From Tumebacillus flagellatus (GTDB lineage: Bacteria > Bacillota > Bacilli > Tumebacillales > Tumebacillaceae): a stretch of DNA of 64,000 bases. The stretch is from assembly GCF_000714935.1 (NCBI RefSeq), contig NZ_JMIR01000001.1, forward strand, positions 93,122 to 157,121. Reading direction: 5' to 3'. Below the pieces are notes generated by a model. The model was not told where the DNA came from and ran no database searches. It saw nothing but the letters and a program-made list of their open reading frames with translations. Every line of letters starts with the position of its first letter. The first letter of the stretch is position 1. Shown here piece by piece: positions 23,815 to 33,900 of this stretch. The position numbers and the translations under genes were made by a program.

Positions 23815-24891
23815 ATGAAGAAAAAAATCGTCCTGACAGGCGGTGGCTCAGCCGGCCACGTCACAGGGAACTTGGCGTTGCTTCCGAAGCTGGAAGCGGC
23901 GGGCTGGGAGATGGAGTACATCGGCTCGCACGACGGGATTGAACGCGAGATGATTCAGCGTGTCAACATGCCGTATCACCCGATTGCCGTCGGCAAACTG
24001 CGCCGCTACTTCGACCTGAAGAACCTCAAAGACCCGTTCAAAGTCATGCAGGGCGTGTTGCAAGCGTACTCTGTGCTTCGCAAAACCAAGCCGAACGTCG
24101 TGTTCTCCAAGGGCGGCTTCGTGGCGGTGCCGGTCGTGATGGGCGCGTGGCTGAACCGCATCCCGGTCGTCATCCACGAGTCGGACCTGACGCCGGGTCT
24201 CGCCAACAAACTCTGCGCTCCGTTTGCGCAAAAAGTCTGCGTGACGTTCGCCGAGACGCTCAAGCACATCGACAGCGGCAAAGCGGTGCACACGGGCTCG
24301 CCGATTCGCGAAGAGGTGCTGCGCGGCGACGCCAAGCGCGGGTTTGCGTTTACGGGTTTGAAGCAGGGTGATCCGGTGCTGATGATCATCGGCGGGTCGC
24401 TCGGCTCGGAGAAGATCAACCAAGCGATTCGCGCCAACCTGGAACCGTTGCTCAAGACGTACCAGATCGTCCACATCTGCGGCAAAGGCCATCTCGACCC
24501 GGCGCTGGACGGGAACCCGCGCTACCGCCAGTACGAGTTCGTGAGCGAAGAATTGCCGGACTTGTTTGCGATGACCGATTTATTTGTTTCGCGGGCGGGA
24601 TCGAACGCGATCTTTGAGTTCCTCGCGCTGAAGAAACCGCATGTGCTGATTCCGCTCTCCCGCGCTGCTTCGCGGGGGGATCAGATTCTGAATGCGAAGT
24701 CTTTTGAGAAAGCGGGCTACTCCCGCGTGTTGTTTGAAGAAGACCTCACGACGGAAACCCTGCTGCAAGCGATCGAAGAGACGCAGGCGAAGAAGCGCGA
24801 GTACGTGGCAGCGATGGAAACGTCGACCGTCCGCGATGCGGTCGGCACGATCATGAAGCTGATTGAGAAACATGCGAAGAAACGCAACTAA
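23815..24891 (+). CDS. murG: UDP-GlcNAc:undecaprenyl-PP-MurNAc-pentapeptide GlcNAc transferase MurG
   Basis: A 358-aa GT28-family enzyme that adds GlcNAc to lipid I to form lipid II on the inner face of the membrane. N-terminal KKIVLTGGGSAGHVTGNLAL, GSHDGIEREMI and FSKGGFVAVPVVM are MurG signatures; the C-terminal donor site GGSLGSEKINQAI and SRAGSNAIFEFLAL are also seen. The start at 23815 has AGAGGTG upstream. It stands alone rather than inside a division/cell-wall (dcw) cluster, so it may be a second MurG as in some Bacillus cereus-group genomes. Terminator follows. Confidence 0.92.
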   Translation: MKKKIVLTGGGSAGHVTGNLALLPKLEAAGWEMEYIGSHDGIEREMIQRVNMPYHPIAVGKLRRYFDLKNLKDPFKVMQGVLQAYSVLRKTKPNVVFSKGGFVAVPVVMGAWLNRIPVVIHESDLTPGLANKLCAPFAQKVCVTFAETLKHIDSGKAVHTGSPIREEVLRGDAKRGFAFTGLKQGDPVLMIIGGSLGSEKINQAIRANLEPLLKTYQIVHICGKGHLDPALDGNPRYRQYEFVSEELPDLFAMTDLFVSRAGSNAIFEFLALKKPHVLIPLSRAASRGDQILNAKSFEKAGYSRVLFEEDLTTETLLQAIEETQAKKREYVAAMETSTVRDAVGTIMKLIEKHAKKRN

Positions 24892-24902
24892 CATACGCCA
24901 TC

Positions 24903-24936
24903 CAAAAAGACGACCTCCAGGCAGGTCGTCTTTCTC
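24903..24936. terminator. Terminator of murG
   Basis: The 11-bp stem AAAGACGACCT with its complement, A-rich left and T-rich right. Confidence 0.88.
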
Positions 24937-24975
24937 ATAACGCGATCAGGTCAGCTTCAGGAGAGGTTAGCTCTG

Positions 24976-25092
24976 AAAGCGCCCCCTAAAAGTTGGCGAC
25001 CCTGAGGGGGTCGTTTCTGCACATCAAACAGCCCTCCCTAAAAGATGCGCAATACTACGCTTCGAGGGGCCACCTCGCGATAGGGTCGCTTT
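24976..25092. repeat. Two related structured repeats between murG and the ABC transporter
   Basis: Two units share the motif CCCTAAAAG (near 24984 and 25037) and each can fold by pairing C-rich and G-rich ends (CCCCCT...AGGGGG and GCCCTC...GAGGGGC). On the minus strand each unit starts with AARCGACCC and ends TTTTAGGGRGG. No frame runs through them. They may be terminators of the convergent genes, a small mobile or REP-like element, or a structured RNA. Confidence 0.45.
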
Positions 25093-25097
25093 TTTCC

Positions 25098-26894
25098 TCA
25101 TGCCTCTCCCTCGAATTGCTGGCGGTAGAGGCTCGCGTACAGCCCGCCGAGCTCCAACAACTGCACATGCGTGCCTTGCTCGACCAGCCTGCCTTCCTCA
25201 ATCACGAGAATCTGATCGGCGTGGAGGATGGTGGACAGCCGATGCGCGATCACCACCGACGTTCGCGACTTCATCAGCTCTTCCAACACTTGCTGGATAT
25301 ACGCCTCCGAGTGCGAATCGAGCGCCGACGTCGCTTCGTCGAGGATCAGAATCTTCGGGTCCTTCAGAATCACGCGGGCGATCGCCATCCGCTGCTTCTC
25401 GCCGCCGGACAGCTTGTGCCCGCGCTCGCCGACGACCGTGTCGTACCCCTCCGGCAAACTCTCGATCAAGTCGTGGATGTACGCCGCCTTCGCCGCCGCC
25501 ACGATCTCTTCCTCCGTGGCATGCGGCCGCCCATACCGCAAGTTCTCCCGAATCGTCGCATGAAACAGAAACGTCTCCTGCGTCACGATCCCGATCTGCT
25601 CGCCCAGCGACTTCACTTGCAAATCGCGCAAATCCACGCCGTCCAGCCGCACCGCACCAACGGATGGGTCGTACAAGCGCGGAATCAAATTCGAGATTGT
25701 CGTCTTGCCCGAGCCGCTCGGCCCGACCAACGCCACGATCTGCCCCGGCTCAATCGTGAAATTCAGCCCCTGCAACACCGGACGCTCCTTATGATACCAG
25801 AACGACACACCCTCAAACTCGATCCGCCCCGCCGCCTCGCGCAATTCCAGAGCACCCGGACGGTCTTGAATCTCCACCGGCAAATCCAGATACTCGAACA
25901 AACGATCAAACAGCGCCGCCGACCCGAGCACGTTCACTTGGATGTTCGCAAGCGACGACACCGGCCCGTAGAGACGCGTCAGAAACGCCGTGAACGCAAT
26001 CACCGTCCCGAGCGTAATCGACTGGTCGATCACCAGATGCCCGCCGTACCAATAGATGATCGCCGGCCCCGCCGTGGAAATCACGTTGATGAACATAAAA
26101 AACCAACGCCCGATCAAGCTCTGCCGAATCTGCAACCGCTTCAGCTCTGTCGTCTTGCCCGTAAAGCGGCGCAACTCGTCTTCCTCGCGCCCGAACGACT
26201 TCACCAACAGCGCCCCGCTGACCGACAGCGTCTCTTGCATCAGCGACGAAAGCTCGCCCATCTTGGCCTGCGTTTCTTTGCGCACTTTGTAATTCATCTT
26301 GCCGACCCGCCGCGTCGGAAGCACGAACAACGGCAACAGAATCAACGACAACAACGCCAACCGCCAATCCAGCCAAAACATCGTCACCAGTGTCGTCGAC
26401 GCCAGCAGCACATTGTTGATCGACTGCGACATCGTATCGGTCACGACCTGCTGCAAGCCGTTGACGTCGTTGTTGACGCGGGACATGATGTCGCCCGTCT
26501 TGGTCGAAGTAAAAAACCGAATCGACATCCGGTGCAAGTGCTGATACATCTGGTTGCGGATGTCGTTCATCACGCCCTGCCCGATCACGGAGTTCAAAAA
26601 CGCCTGCGCCACCGAAACCAGCCCTGATAGAATCGCCGCCGCCACCATCGCGAGCACCAGCCCGTTCAACAGCGACGTGCGCCCTTGCGGAATCGCCGTG
26701 TCCACGACGCCGCGAATCAACAGCGGCTGCAACAGCCCGAAACCGGACGTGAGCAAGATGCACAGCACCACTCCGACCCCTTGTTTCCAGTAGGGGAGGA
26801 AGTAGCGGTAGATGCGCTGGAGAGTTTCTTTTTTTAACTCCGGTTTCTCTTGGCCGTCTGCGCCCCAATCCCGATACGCGGAAAATCTGCTCAC
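25098..26894 (-). CDS. ABC transporter, fused permease and ATPase (exporter type)
   Basis: A 598-aa half-transporter of the exporter/multidrug class: six membrane helices (about 35-325) followed by the ATPase with Walker [10 protein letters not shown] (391-399), the Q-loop, signature [10 protein letters not shown], Walker [13 protein letters not shown] and switch HRLST. Works as a homodimer or heterodimer to move lipids, drugs or peptides outward; only one half is encoded here. The start overlaps the stop of the sigma-54 activator by 4 bp (ATGA), so the pair is translationally coupled. The cargo is not evident. Confidence 0.93.
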   Translation of the reverse strand: MSRFSAYRDWGADGQEKPELKKETLQRIYRYFLPYWKQGVGVVLCILLTSGFGLLQPLLIRGVVDTAIPQGRTSLLNGLVLAMVAAAILSGLVSVAQAFLNSVIGQGVMNDIRNQMYQHLHRMSIRFFTSTKTGDIMSRVNNDVNGLQQVVTDTMSQSINNVLLASTTLVTMFWLDWRLALLSLILLPLFVLPTRRVGKMNYKVRKETQAKMGELSSLMQETLSVSGALLVKSFGREEDELRRFTGKTTELKRLQIRQSLIGRWFFMFINVISTAGPAIIYWYGGHLVIDQSITLGTVIAFTAFLTRLYGPVSSLANIQVNVLGSAALFDRLFEYLDLPVEIQDRPGALELREAAGRIEFEGVSFWYHKERPVLQGLNFTIEPGQIVALVGPSGSGKTTISNLIPRLYDPSVGAVRLDGVDLRDLQVKSLGEQIGIVTQETFLFHATIRENLRYGRPHATEEEIVAAAKAAYIHDLIESLPEGYDTVVGERGHKLSGGEKQRMAIARVILKDPKILILDEATSALDSHSEAYIQQVLEELMKSRTSVVIAHRLSTILHADQILVIEEGRLVEQGTHVQLLELGGLYASLYRQQFEGEA

Positions 26895-28138
26895 TCCCGT
26901 TCCCCCTCGCGCCCGCGCACCAAACCGTAACGGTGCGCTTTGTTCAAAATCGTCGTGTGCGACGTGCCGAGCTGCTTCGCGACGGTGCGAAACGACCCGT
27001 ATCGCTCCAGAGCGTCGGCGATCAACGTGCGCTCAAAGTCCTCCACGAGCTCCCTGAGCGACCCGTGCCCCGCCGTCCATCCGCCGCCCGACACGCGCAC
27101 GTCGGGGAACATCATGTGATACGGCTCGATCAAATCGCCGTCGACGAGATGCACCGAGCGCTCGACCATGTTCTCCAACTCCCGCACGTTGCCCGGAAAG
27201 TCGTACTGCATCATCCGCTCTTGGCAGGCGCTCGACAACTCCAACCCGCTCTTGCCGGTCTTCTGCCGCCAATTTTGCAAAAAATGCTCTGCCAACAGCA
27301 CCACATCTTCGCGCCGCGAGCGCAGCGGCGGAATCTGCACGGGGATGACGTGCAAGCGGTAATACAAATCCTCGCGAAACTGCCCGCTGCGCACCATCTG
27401 CAACAAATCGCGGTTCGTCGCCGCAATCACGCGGACGTTGGCGTGCTGCTCCCGCGTCCCGCCGACGCGGCGAAACGTGCCCGCCTGAATCGTGCGGAGC
27501 AATTTCGCTTGCAGCGGCAACGGCATCTCTCCCACTTCGTCGAGGAAGATCGTGCCCTTATCCGCCGTTTCGTACAGCCCCGGTTTCCCGCCGCGCTTCG
27601 TTCCGGTGAACGCGCCCTCTTCGTAGCCGAACAGTTCGCTCTCCAAGAGATGCTCCGGCAACGTCGCGCAGTTGATCGCGACAAACGCATACTGCTTGCG
27701 CTGCGACGCGTTGTGGATGGCGCGGGCGAACAGCTCCTTGCCCGTGCCGCTCTCGCCGAGCAACAGCACGGTCGATTCTGTCTGCGCCACCATCCGCGCC
27801 GTCTGGATGCAACGGCGCATCAGGTCGCTTTCGTGCACGATGTCGTCAAACGTGATGTCTTCGCGCCGGCTCTTGAACGATTCGCGCAGCAGCTGCGACT
27901 CCCGTTCTTCGGCGGGGAGTTTCTGCACTTGCGTCACCGCCCGCACGCCGTCGATGCCGAGCAATTCGCCGTATACTAGCTCCACTTCGCCCGGCGGATG
28001 CTCCAGCCGCACGTAGATGTAATGGCGCATCACTTCCATCGCTTCAATGTTGCATCCGTGCGCCGTCAACACGCGCACCACATCGAGCGTCATCCCGATG
28101 CGATCGTTCGTTTCCACCATCCAGCGGATCAAAGACAT
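26891..28138 (-). CDS. ACT-domain sigma-54-dependent activator (TyrR/PhhR-like)
   Basis: A 415-aa regulator. Order: an ACT domain (about 1-75, [20 protein letters not shown]), which in this family binds amino acids; a short linker with no clear PAS domain; an AAA+ sigma-54 interaction domain (about 98-330) with Walker A GESGTGKE (128-135), GAFTGT (175-180, close to the GAFTGA loop that contacts sigma-54) and Walker [12 protein letters not shown]; and a TyrR-type HTH (about 370-410, [17 protein letters not shown]). E. coli TyrR has lost the GAFTGA loop; this protein keeps it, so it should act with sigma-54. Coupled to the downstream ABC exporter. A sigma-54 promoter is found at methionine gamma-lyase (40683-40699). 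Confidence 0.88.
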   Translation of the reverse strand: MSLIRWMVETNDRIGMTLDVVRVLTAHGCNIEAMEVMRHYIYVRLEHPPGEVELVYGELLGIDGVRAVTQVQKLPAEERESQLLRESFKSRREDITFDDIVHESDLMRRCIQTARMVAQTESTVLLLGESGTGKELFARAIHNASQRKQYAFVAINCATLPEHLLESELFGYEEGAFTGTKRGGKPGLYETADKGTIFLDEVGEMPLPLQAKLLRTIQAGTFRRVGGTREQHANVRVIAATNRDLLQMVRSGQFREDLYYRLHVIPVQIPPLRSRREDVVLLAEHFLQNWRQKTGKSGLELSSACQERMMQYDFPGNVRELENMVERSVHLVDGDLIEPYHMMFPDVRVSGGGWTAGHGSLRELVEDFERTLIADALERYGSFRTVAKQLGTSHTTILNKAHRYGLVRGREGERE

Positions 28139-28204
28139 GCCACCTGCCGTTTCGTATTGGAAAGATTTCCTTCCATTATACCAAAACGCAGTCCAAAAAA
28201 ATCT

Positions 28205-28765
28205 CTATTCGTACTTCGGTTGCAACTGCACGCGTTCTTCCCACTCTTCGCGCAGGAGGCCCATGAGAATTTGGTCTTGGTAGCCGTTGATCGTGAAGCG
28301 GCGCTTGCGGCGCACGCCCTCGATGACGAACCCGGCTTTTTCATAGCAGCGAATCGCCCGCTTGTTGGCTTCGTGCGTGTCGAGATCCACGCGTCGCAAG
28401 TTCAAGCGGCGGAAGAGGAAATACAGAAACTGCTCCAACGCCTCCGTCCCGTAGCCGCCGCCCCAATACGCCCGATCGCCGATCAGCATCCCGATCGTGG
28501 CGACGCGTTCAAACTGATCGAGGCCGCTGTAGGAAACCGTGCCGATCATCCGCCACGCGCCCTCCGTTTCCTCAACTTCGATGGCGAACGTCTGCCCTTC
28601 TTTCGGGCTTTGGTTGCGCATGCGGTCCACCAACTGATCGCGCGTCGGGATGATGTCGCCGCGCGCTCCGTTGCCCCAATACATCACTTCTTCGTCCAAT
28701 CGGTATCCGTACAGTACATCCACATCGCCGACTTCCGCCGGACGCAAACGAACTGGTTTTCTCAT
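28205..28765 (-). CDS. GNAT N-acetyltransferase, RimJ/RimL type
   Basis: A 186-aa GNAT-fold acyltransferase: beta strands and helix 1 (KPVRLRPAEVGDVDVLYGYR), the acetyl-CoA loop GDRAYWGGGYGTEALEQFL (Q/R-x-x-G-x-G/A-like), and the C-terminal N-x-R-A-I-x-x-Y-x-K-x-G-F motif (NKRAIRCYEKAGF). Members acetylate protein N-termini, polyamines or small molecules; the substrate here is unknown. Starts at 28765 after AAAGGAGGAATG. It stands alone between the activator and a TetR gene. Confidence 0.9.
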   Translation of the reverse strand: MRKPVRLRPAEVGDVDVLYGYRLDEEVMYWGNGARGDIIPTRDQLVDRMRNQSPKEGQTFAIEVEETEGAWRMIGTVSYSGLDQFERVATIGMLIGDRAYWGGGYGTEALEQFLYFLFRRLNLRRVDLDTHEANKRAIRCYEKAGFVIEGVRRKRRFTINGYQDQILMGLLREEWEERVQLQPKYE

Positions 28766-28870
28766 GTGTCATTCCTCCTTTGTATCTTGGTTGAATTGGC
28801 CACTCGACCAACCATTCCCTGCTCATTCATTAAATTTTTTGAGAATTCTACAAAACTCGCAAGACCAGCA

Positions 28871-29473
28871 TCAAGAAAACGCCGACACCGCCAGCGGCCC
28901 GCGGTGCAAGATGCGGGCAAGAATCAGCGCCACTTCCTCCACCGGCAAGTCCATGCCGGACTGAATCCAATGCGTGAGCAGCCCGATATTAGCGGAAGCG
29001 ATGAACGCGATCAAGTAGTCGCGCGGGACGGGAGCGCTCGCGTCCTCCGGCAGATCGTCGAACAGGTGCAGATACAGCCGCTCCTTCATAAACGCCTTGA
29101 TCTGCATCGGAAACCCGAAGTCCCCGTTCGGCCCGAACATCACGTGAAAAAAATCACCGTTCGACTTGAAGTACGACAGCAATTGCACCATCGGCGGATA
29201 CACGAGGTCTTGCTCGGCATGCTTTTGCAACTCGCTTGGCTGGAGCTTCACCGCCACCTGCGTCAACCCCTCGAAGATCTCTTGCTTCAACTGTTCCATC
29301 AAGTCGGGCACATCCCGATAATGAAGATAAAACGTCCCCCGGTTGATCTCCGCCCGCTCCGTCAAATCGCGGACGGTGATTCGGTCGAGCCCTCTCTCCT
29401 CGATCAAGTCAAGCAACGCTTTGCGAAGCAACTGCCGCGTTCGCTTCTTGCGGCGATCCGTTCCTTCCGCCAT
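28871..29473 (-). CDS. TetR/AcrR-family regulator (YhgD-like)
   Basis: A 200-aa regulator: an N-terminal HTH (about 12-60, TRQLLRKALLDLIEERGLDR, then TVRDLTERAEINRGTFYLHY) and an all-helical ligand domain of the TetR_C type often seen with YhgE-like membrane proteins. The start at 29473 follows GGAGGG; an upstream Met lacks a ribosome site. It is divergent from the YhgE/ABC-2-like gene at 29644, matching the Bacillus yhgD-yhgE pair, and probably represses it through the repeats at 29585-29612. Confidence 0.88.
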   Translation of the reverse strand: MAEGTDRRKKRTRQLLRKALLDLIEERGLDRITVRDLTERAEINRGTFYLHYRDVPDLMEQLKQEIFEGLTQVAVKLQPSELQKHAEQDLVYPPMVQLLSYFKSNGDFFHVMFGPNGDFGFPMQIKAFMKERLYLHLFDDLPEDASAPVPRDYLIAFIASANIGLLTHWIQSGMDLPVEEVALILARILHRGPLAVSAFS

Positions 29474-29560
29474 GCGCGATCCCTCCGTTTTTTTTTCGAA
29501 AAAAATCAACACTCATGCCCGCATGTGCCGATTACACGACACAGCAGACGACATTGATCA

Positions 29561-29588
29561 TTGAATGCGAAATCGTTCTCCATATAAT
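29561..29588 (+). promoter_or_regulatory. Promoter of the YhgE-like gene
   Basis: TTGAAT (29561-29566), a 16-base spacer, and TATAAT (29583-29588), 56 bases before the start codon. Confidence 0.65.
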
Positions 29589-29612
29589 GAACAGTGTGCA
29601 CAGTAATGAACA
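29585..29612. promoter_or_regulatory. Candidate TetR operator repeats
   Basis: Two exact copies of TAATGAACA (29585-29593 and 29604-29612), 19 bases apart, overlap the -10 element and the likely start site; the palindrome TGTGCACA lies between them. Position favours repression by the divergent TetR protein. Confidence 0.5.
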
Positions 29613-29643
29613 CAATGTCAATTATTGAAGGAGGCATTCCGCC

Positions 29644-30852
29644 ATGACAAACGCAGGCAAGATGCTTCGCAACAAAACCGTCTGGCTTGGCATGATCTTG
29701 GTACTCATCGTGATACTGATCCTAGGATTGGCTCAAATCGGGTCGTCCTCCAACCCCGCTCCGAAAAACATGCCCGTCGCGCTGGTCGTGCTCGACCAAG
29801 GGGCTCAGCTTCCCAACGGGCAGACGCTGAACATCGGCAAATTAATCCTCGACAACGTGACGAAGCCTCCCGCCGACGGCGAAGAACCGCCGCTGAAGTG
29901 GGAGGTGCTTCAAGATGTGAACCAAGCAACATCCGGGCTCGACGAAGAAAAGTATTACGCCACGCTCGTCCTCCCCGCCGATCTCAGCCGCAACGTGGCG
30001 TCGCTGTTCAGCCCGCAGCCGCAAGCGGCGGAAATCCAAGTGTCGATCAACCAAGGGATGAACGCGACCGGCGCGAACTTGGTGTCGCAAATCGTAAGCA
30101 AGATCGGCGAAGGCGTCAACGCCAACCTGCGCACGCAAATGCTCGGAAACCTCAAAGCGCAAGGCGACAAACTGAACACCGCACAAGCCGCCGCGCTGGC
30201 CGCTCCGATTTCGTTCAAGATCGACAACGTCAACCCCGTTCCGTCGCACAGCGCCAACGGCAATGCGCCCGTTGCGTTTACCGTGCTGGCTTGGTTTGGC
30301 GCGATCGTCACGTCGGTGCTCTTGATGCTTGCGTCGAACAAAGCGCGTTCCACGGGACGGCTTGGCAACGTCGGCGTGATCGTGACGCAACTGGTGCTCG
30401 GTCTGCTGTACGCAGGCGCGGCGGCAGGTTCCACTCTGTTGCTTGCCAAAGGGATGCTGGGGATGACGATTCCCGATGCAGGGGCGTTTTTCTGGACGTT
30501 TGCGTTGATCAGCTACTGTTTCTTCCTGATGCAATCGTGTTTGCTGAACTGGTTGGGCATGGCGGGAATGCCGTTGCTCGTGCTGGTGTTTTTCTTCGGG
30601 TCCCCGATTCTCGCACTTCCGCCGCAGATGTTGCCGAGCTTCTCGCACGATTGGCTGTACTCGTGGATTCCGCTTCACTTCGGAGCCGACGTGTTGCGCG
30701 ATCTGCTGTACTTCGGCAAAGGGTTGAACACGGGATCGCCGCTCACCGTTCTCACCGTCACCGCGGGGATAGCGCTGGTTTTGTCCCTGCTCTCGGCGGT
30801 TGTGAAGTCGTATGGAGGCAAAGTTGAGGTGCAACAGAACACGCACGCCTAA
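29644..30852 (+). CDS. YhgE/Pip-like ABC-2 type membrane protein
   Basis: A 402-aa protein with the YhgE/ABC-2 permease plan: one N-terminal membrane helix (about 13-33), a large external domain (about 34-215), then five to six clustered helices (about 218-395). The start MTNAGKMLRNKTVWLGM resembles YhgE-type proteins. These are annotated as phage infection protein or ABC-2 permease; the physiological role is unclear, often linked to export of lipids, toxins or drugs. Preceded by AAGGAGG. No ATPase is adjacent. Regulated by the divergent TetR gene. Confidence 0.82.
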   Translation: MTNAGKMLRNKTVWLGMILVLIVILILGLAQIGSSSNPAPKNMPVALVVLDQGAQLPNGQTLNIGKLILDNVTKPPADGEEPPLKWEVLQDVNQATSGLDEEKYYATLVLPADLSRNVASLFSPQPQAAEIQVSINQGMNATGANLVSQIVSKIGEGVNANLRTQMLGNLKAQGDKLNTAQAAALAAPISFKIDNVNPVPSHSANGNAPVAFTVLAWFGAIVTSVLLMLASNKARSTGRLGNVGVIVTQLVLGLLYAGAAAGSTLLLAKGMLGMTIPDAGAFFWTFALISYCFFLMQSCLLNWLGMAGMPLLVLVFFFGSPILALPPQMLPSFSHDWLYSWIPLHFGADVLRDLLYFGKGLNTGSPLTVLTVTAGIALVLSLLSAVVKSYGGKVEVQQNTHA

Positions 30853-30856
30853 GTAA

Positions 30857-30894
30857 AACAAAAAGCGCATCCGGCGAGGGATGCGCTTTTTGTT
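30857..30894. terminator. Bidirectional terminator
   Basis: A 16-bp perfect stem (AACAAAAAGCGCATCC with its complement) between the convergent YhgE-like gene and the 1208-aa protein gene. Confidence 0.93.
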
Positions 30895-30913
30895 TTGGAT
30901 AGCGGGTTCTGAG

Positions 30914-33900
30914 CTAGTGAGGAACATACGTGCCGAAGTCGTCGTACGAAGACTTGTCGGCGTGGTAGTACAGCACGTCGCCGTCGCGAATTTCAAACAC
31001 GTGACCTTCCGCGTCGGTGAAACTCGACCGCATCCCTTCCATGCGCCATTGGTTGTCCCACGGGCCGTGGAGGTATTGCAGGTGCGGGTGGTCAGTGTCG
31101 CCGTTTTGGATGGTTTCGATGTTGAAGTTGACGATGAGGTAGCCGTTTTTGAGCCAGACGTCCTTCGAGTGGTCGTCAAGGACGTGGGTTCGGGCATATC
31201 CTGCCAAGTCGAAGTTCTTCGGCACCGCTTTGACGGCGGCGGGCAAGCTGTATTCGCCGTACCACTTCTGCACGGCGGCATTGGCGAGCGCGGGGTCTCC
31301 GGCGTCGTTGTTGTGCACGCCGATAAATGTGCGGGTGCCGCTGGAGAGCAGTTCCCACGCATACGCCGAGCCGATCGGGACGGGCTTTTCGGCTTTGTAG
31401 GAATAGTTGTTGATGTAGAGCGTGCGGTTCCCCGCGGTTGCGCGGTCTTGGTTGTTGAAGACGCGGTCGTAGAGGAACGTCGCCGTGTCGGTGAACTCTG
31501 CGTTTGTCACGTTGCGCAGCGGCGTGTTCAACACGAATTGACGCTTCAAGGTGTCTTCTTGCGACCCGATTTTGACAAAGGGCTTCGTGTTCGTGCTGTA
31601 GTAGAGATCGACATCTTGGCGGCCGGTGCCGTCTTTTTTTATAAACGTGAAGCTCGGCGTGATCCGAATGCCGTCATAGAGGCCGTACATGTTGCCGACC
31701 GTTTTGAGGTCGAACTTGAAATGGTAGCCGGTTTTGACGGCGACGTTCGAGTAGCCCGCAAGCGGCGAAGATTTCGGACCGAGCGGCAGTTCAAACGGCG
31801 GCGCGACCGTCGGGTTGCGCTTGTCGCCGTTGAAATCGCGGTCGCCGACCCAGTAGCTGCGGTTGGGCAAGATGTCGCGGCTTCCCTTGTACGGACGGAA
31901 GACCAGTTCCCAGTTGTAATCGGCGACGTCGGTGACTTTGAAGTCGAAGAGGCGGCCGATCACTTTGACGGGGATGATTTTGGTGGCGATGTGATGCGCG
32001 AGATTGAGGTTGGCTTGGTTTTCTTCTTGCGATGCGTTGGTGTAATAGGGATCCCCTTCTTGCACGGGACTGTTTTCGGCGACGGCGCGGAACTTCACAT
32101 CGTAGTCGCCCTCGTTGACCCAGACCGGAAGAGCAAAGGTGTATGCCTTGTAGGCTTTGGGGATCGTCAGCCATTGACCGGATTTTTTCCATTCGCCGTC
32201 CATGTAGACATCGAACGGGAACCAGACTTGGCGCGTTTGGATGTATTCGGCGTAGTCGCGGGTTCCATAGTTCAGGTAGTTTTGGTGCGGGCCGTCTGTC
32301 GGGACGGAGACGGTGAAATTCCGGGTCAAAATCAGGGAACGACGGGCCGGGTCCGGCACGGTCATCTGGTTGTGGTCCCGGTCGTCGGAGATGTCACAGT
32401 AGCACACGGTCGGCGTATGGACGGTGACGTAGTTGATGTTGTGAATGTCATCGACCACTTCTGCTGCCTGGCTCGGGATCGTCGTGCCGGTCGGAACGTA
32501 GTGCACCTTGCCGGAGGAGGAAGTTTGGTATTGGTTGATCTTGCTCGGGTCGATGTAGAGATGATTTTGGTAAAACACCCGGTCGGAGTCTTGGTACTGT
32601 TGCGGAGCCGGGATGTCGAGCGGGTTTTGGGTTTTTTCGTCTTGCCAAGAGCTGTCCATCCGCGCTTGCGGCAAGTTGTCGAAGGAAAACGGATCGTTGC
32701 GGACTTTGATTTTGGGAATTTGCTGTTCCGCTTCGCTGCGCCAATCTTCGGAAGGCGGATTGGGGCGGCCGTTCTGTCCACCGGAGACTTCTTCAACGCC
32801 TGGGATCATGTAGGGGTTCGGGTACTTCGGTTCTTGGAGATGCCACGCTTCGTCCGAGTGGTGGTCCGCGTAGACATCTGGAGCGGCGTAGTTGCGCGGG
32901 CTCATCGTGACGATGCCGGGCAGCGCGTAGTTTTGCATGGTGGCATAGGACATTTTGTAGACGTTCAGAGAGTCGACCATCCAGTAGGAATAGTTGCGTT
33001 TGACGGTGTAGGGCTGCGGAATCACGACGGTGTCTTCGCGGGGTTGCCACTCATAAACCGGGTTGCCCTGTTCATCGGTGCCGGTTTGGACTTGCTCTTC
33101 CCAAGTGAGATGGAATGATTTTTGCACGGTGATCGGGTATTCCTTGAACTTGCTGACTTGTTGGTAGTGATAGTTGTAGAGATAGCGTTTGCCGCCGGCT
33201 TGCGTGTAGAGATACTCGTGTGTCGGGACGCCCTGGGTGACGTTGAATTTGTCGGACGACGAACCGGGAGCGGGATCGGCGCCGATCTTGCCGTTGGAGT
33301 TCGGGTCGAGGTCTTGTCCGCCGACTGATTGAGCGGGAGGCGGTGCGTTGTAGACGACGACGGTGTGCTCGGCGGTGGCAAGATCGGAACCGCCGTTGAC
33401 ATCGTAGGCTTTGACCGTGACGGACGCTTTGGTGCTTGGCCCGCCGCTCAATTGAATTTTGATCGGCAACCCGCTTCGCCCGTCCGCTTTGCCTGAGAGC
33501 GAGCCGGTTTTGTCGCCGGGTTTTACGAATGTGCAGTTGACGGTGTTGGTGATTTCGTACTTGCTCAAGTCCGCTCCCTTGGAGAGCGCGTCAAAACTGA
33601 ACGTTCCGTCCACTTCTGTTGCGGTGCTGTCCGCCTCTGTCGGGCCGTCGATGGTGGCGGTGACGGAGACGGTGGATTTGGGCTTGTACATCCCCATGAT
33701 TTTGTTGCCGCCGGGGTCGGCTGTGATCGTTCGAGTGAGCGGGTCGTTGCCGTCGACGACGTTGTCGTGCTGGCTCCAGTCGTCAAACGGGGTGATGTAG
33801 CTTTGGTAGAGGACGTAGTCTTGGCCCTTCCATGTGATTTGGTTTTGGAACGAGAAGGAAGCGGTGCTTCCGACGAACAACTCCCCCGGTTTGATATGGT

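Noticed and set aside
30881-33118. A 745-codon plus-strand frame
   Set aside because: Antisense to the 1208-aa protein gene, with Val/Asp/Arg-rich composition and no ribosome site or family match.
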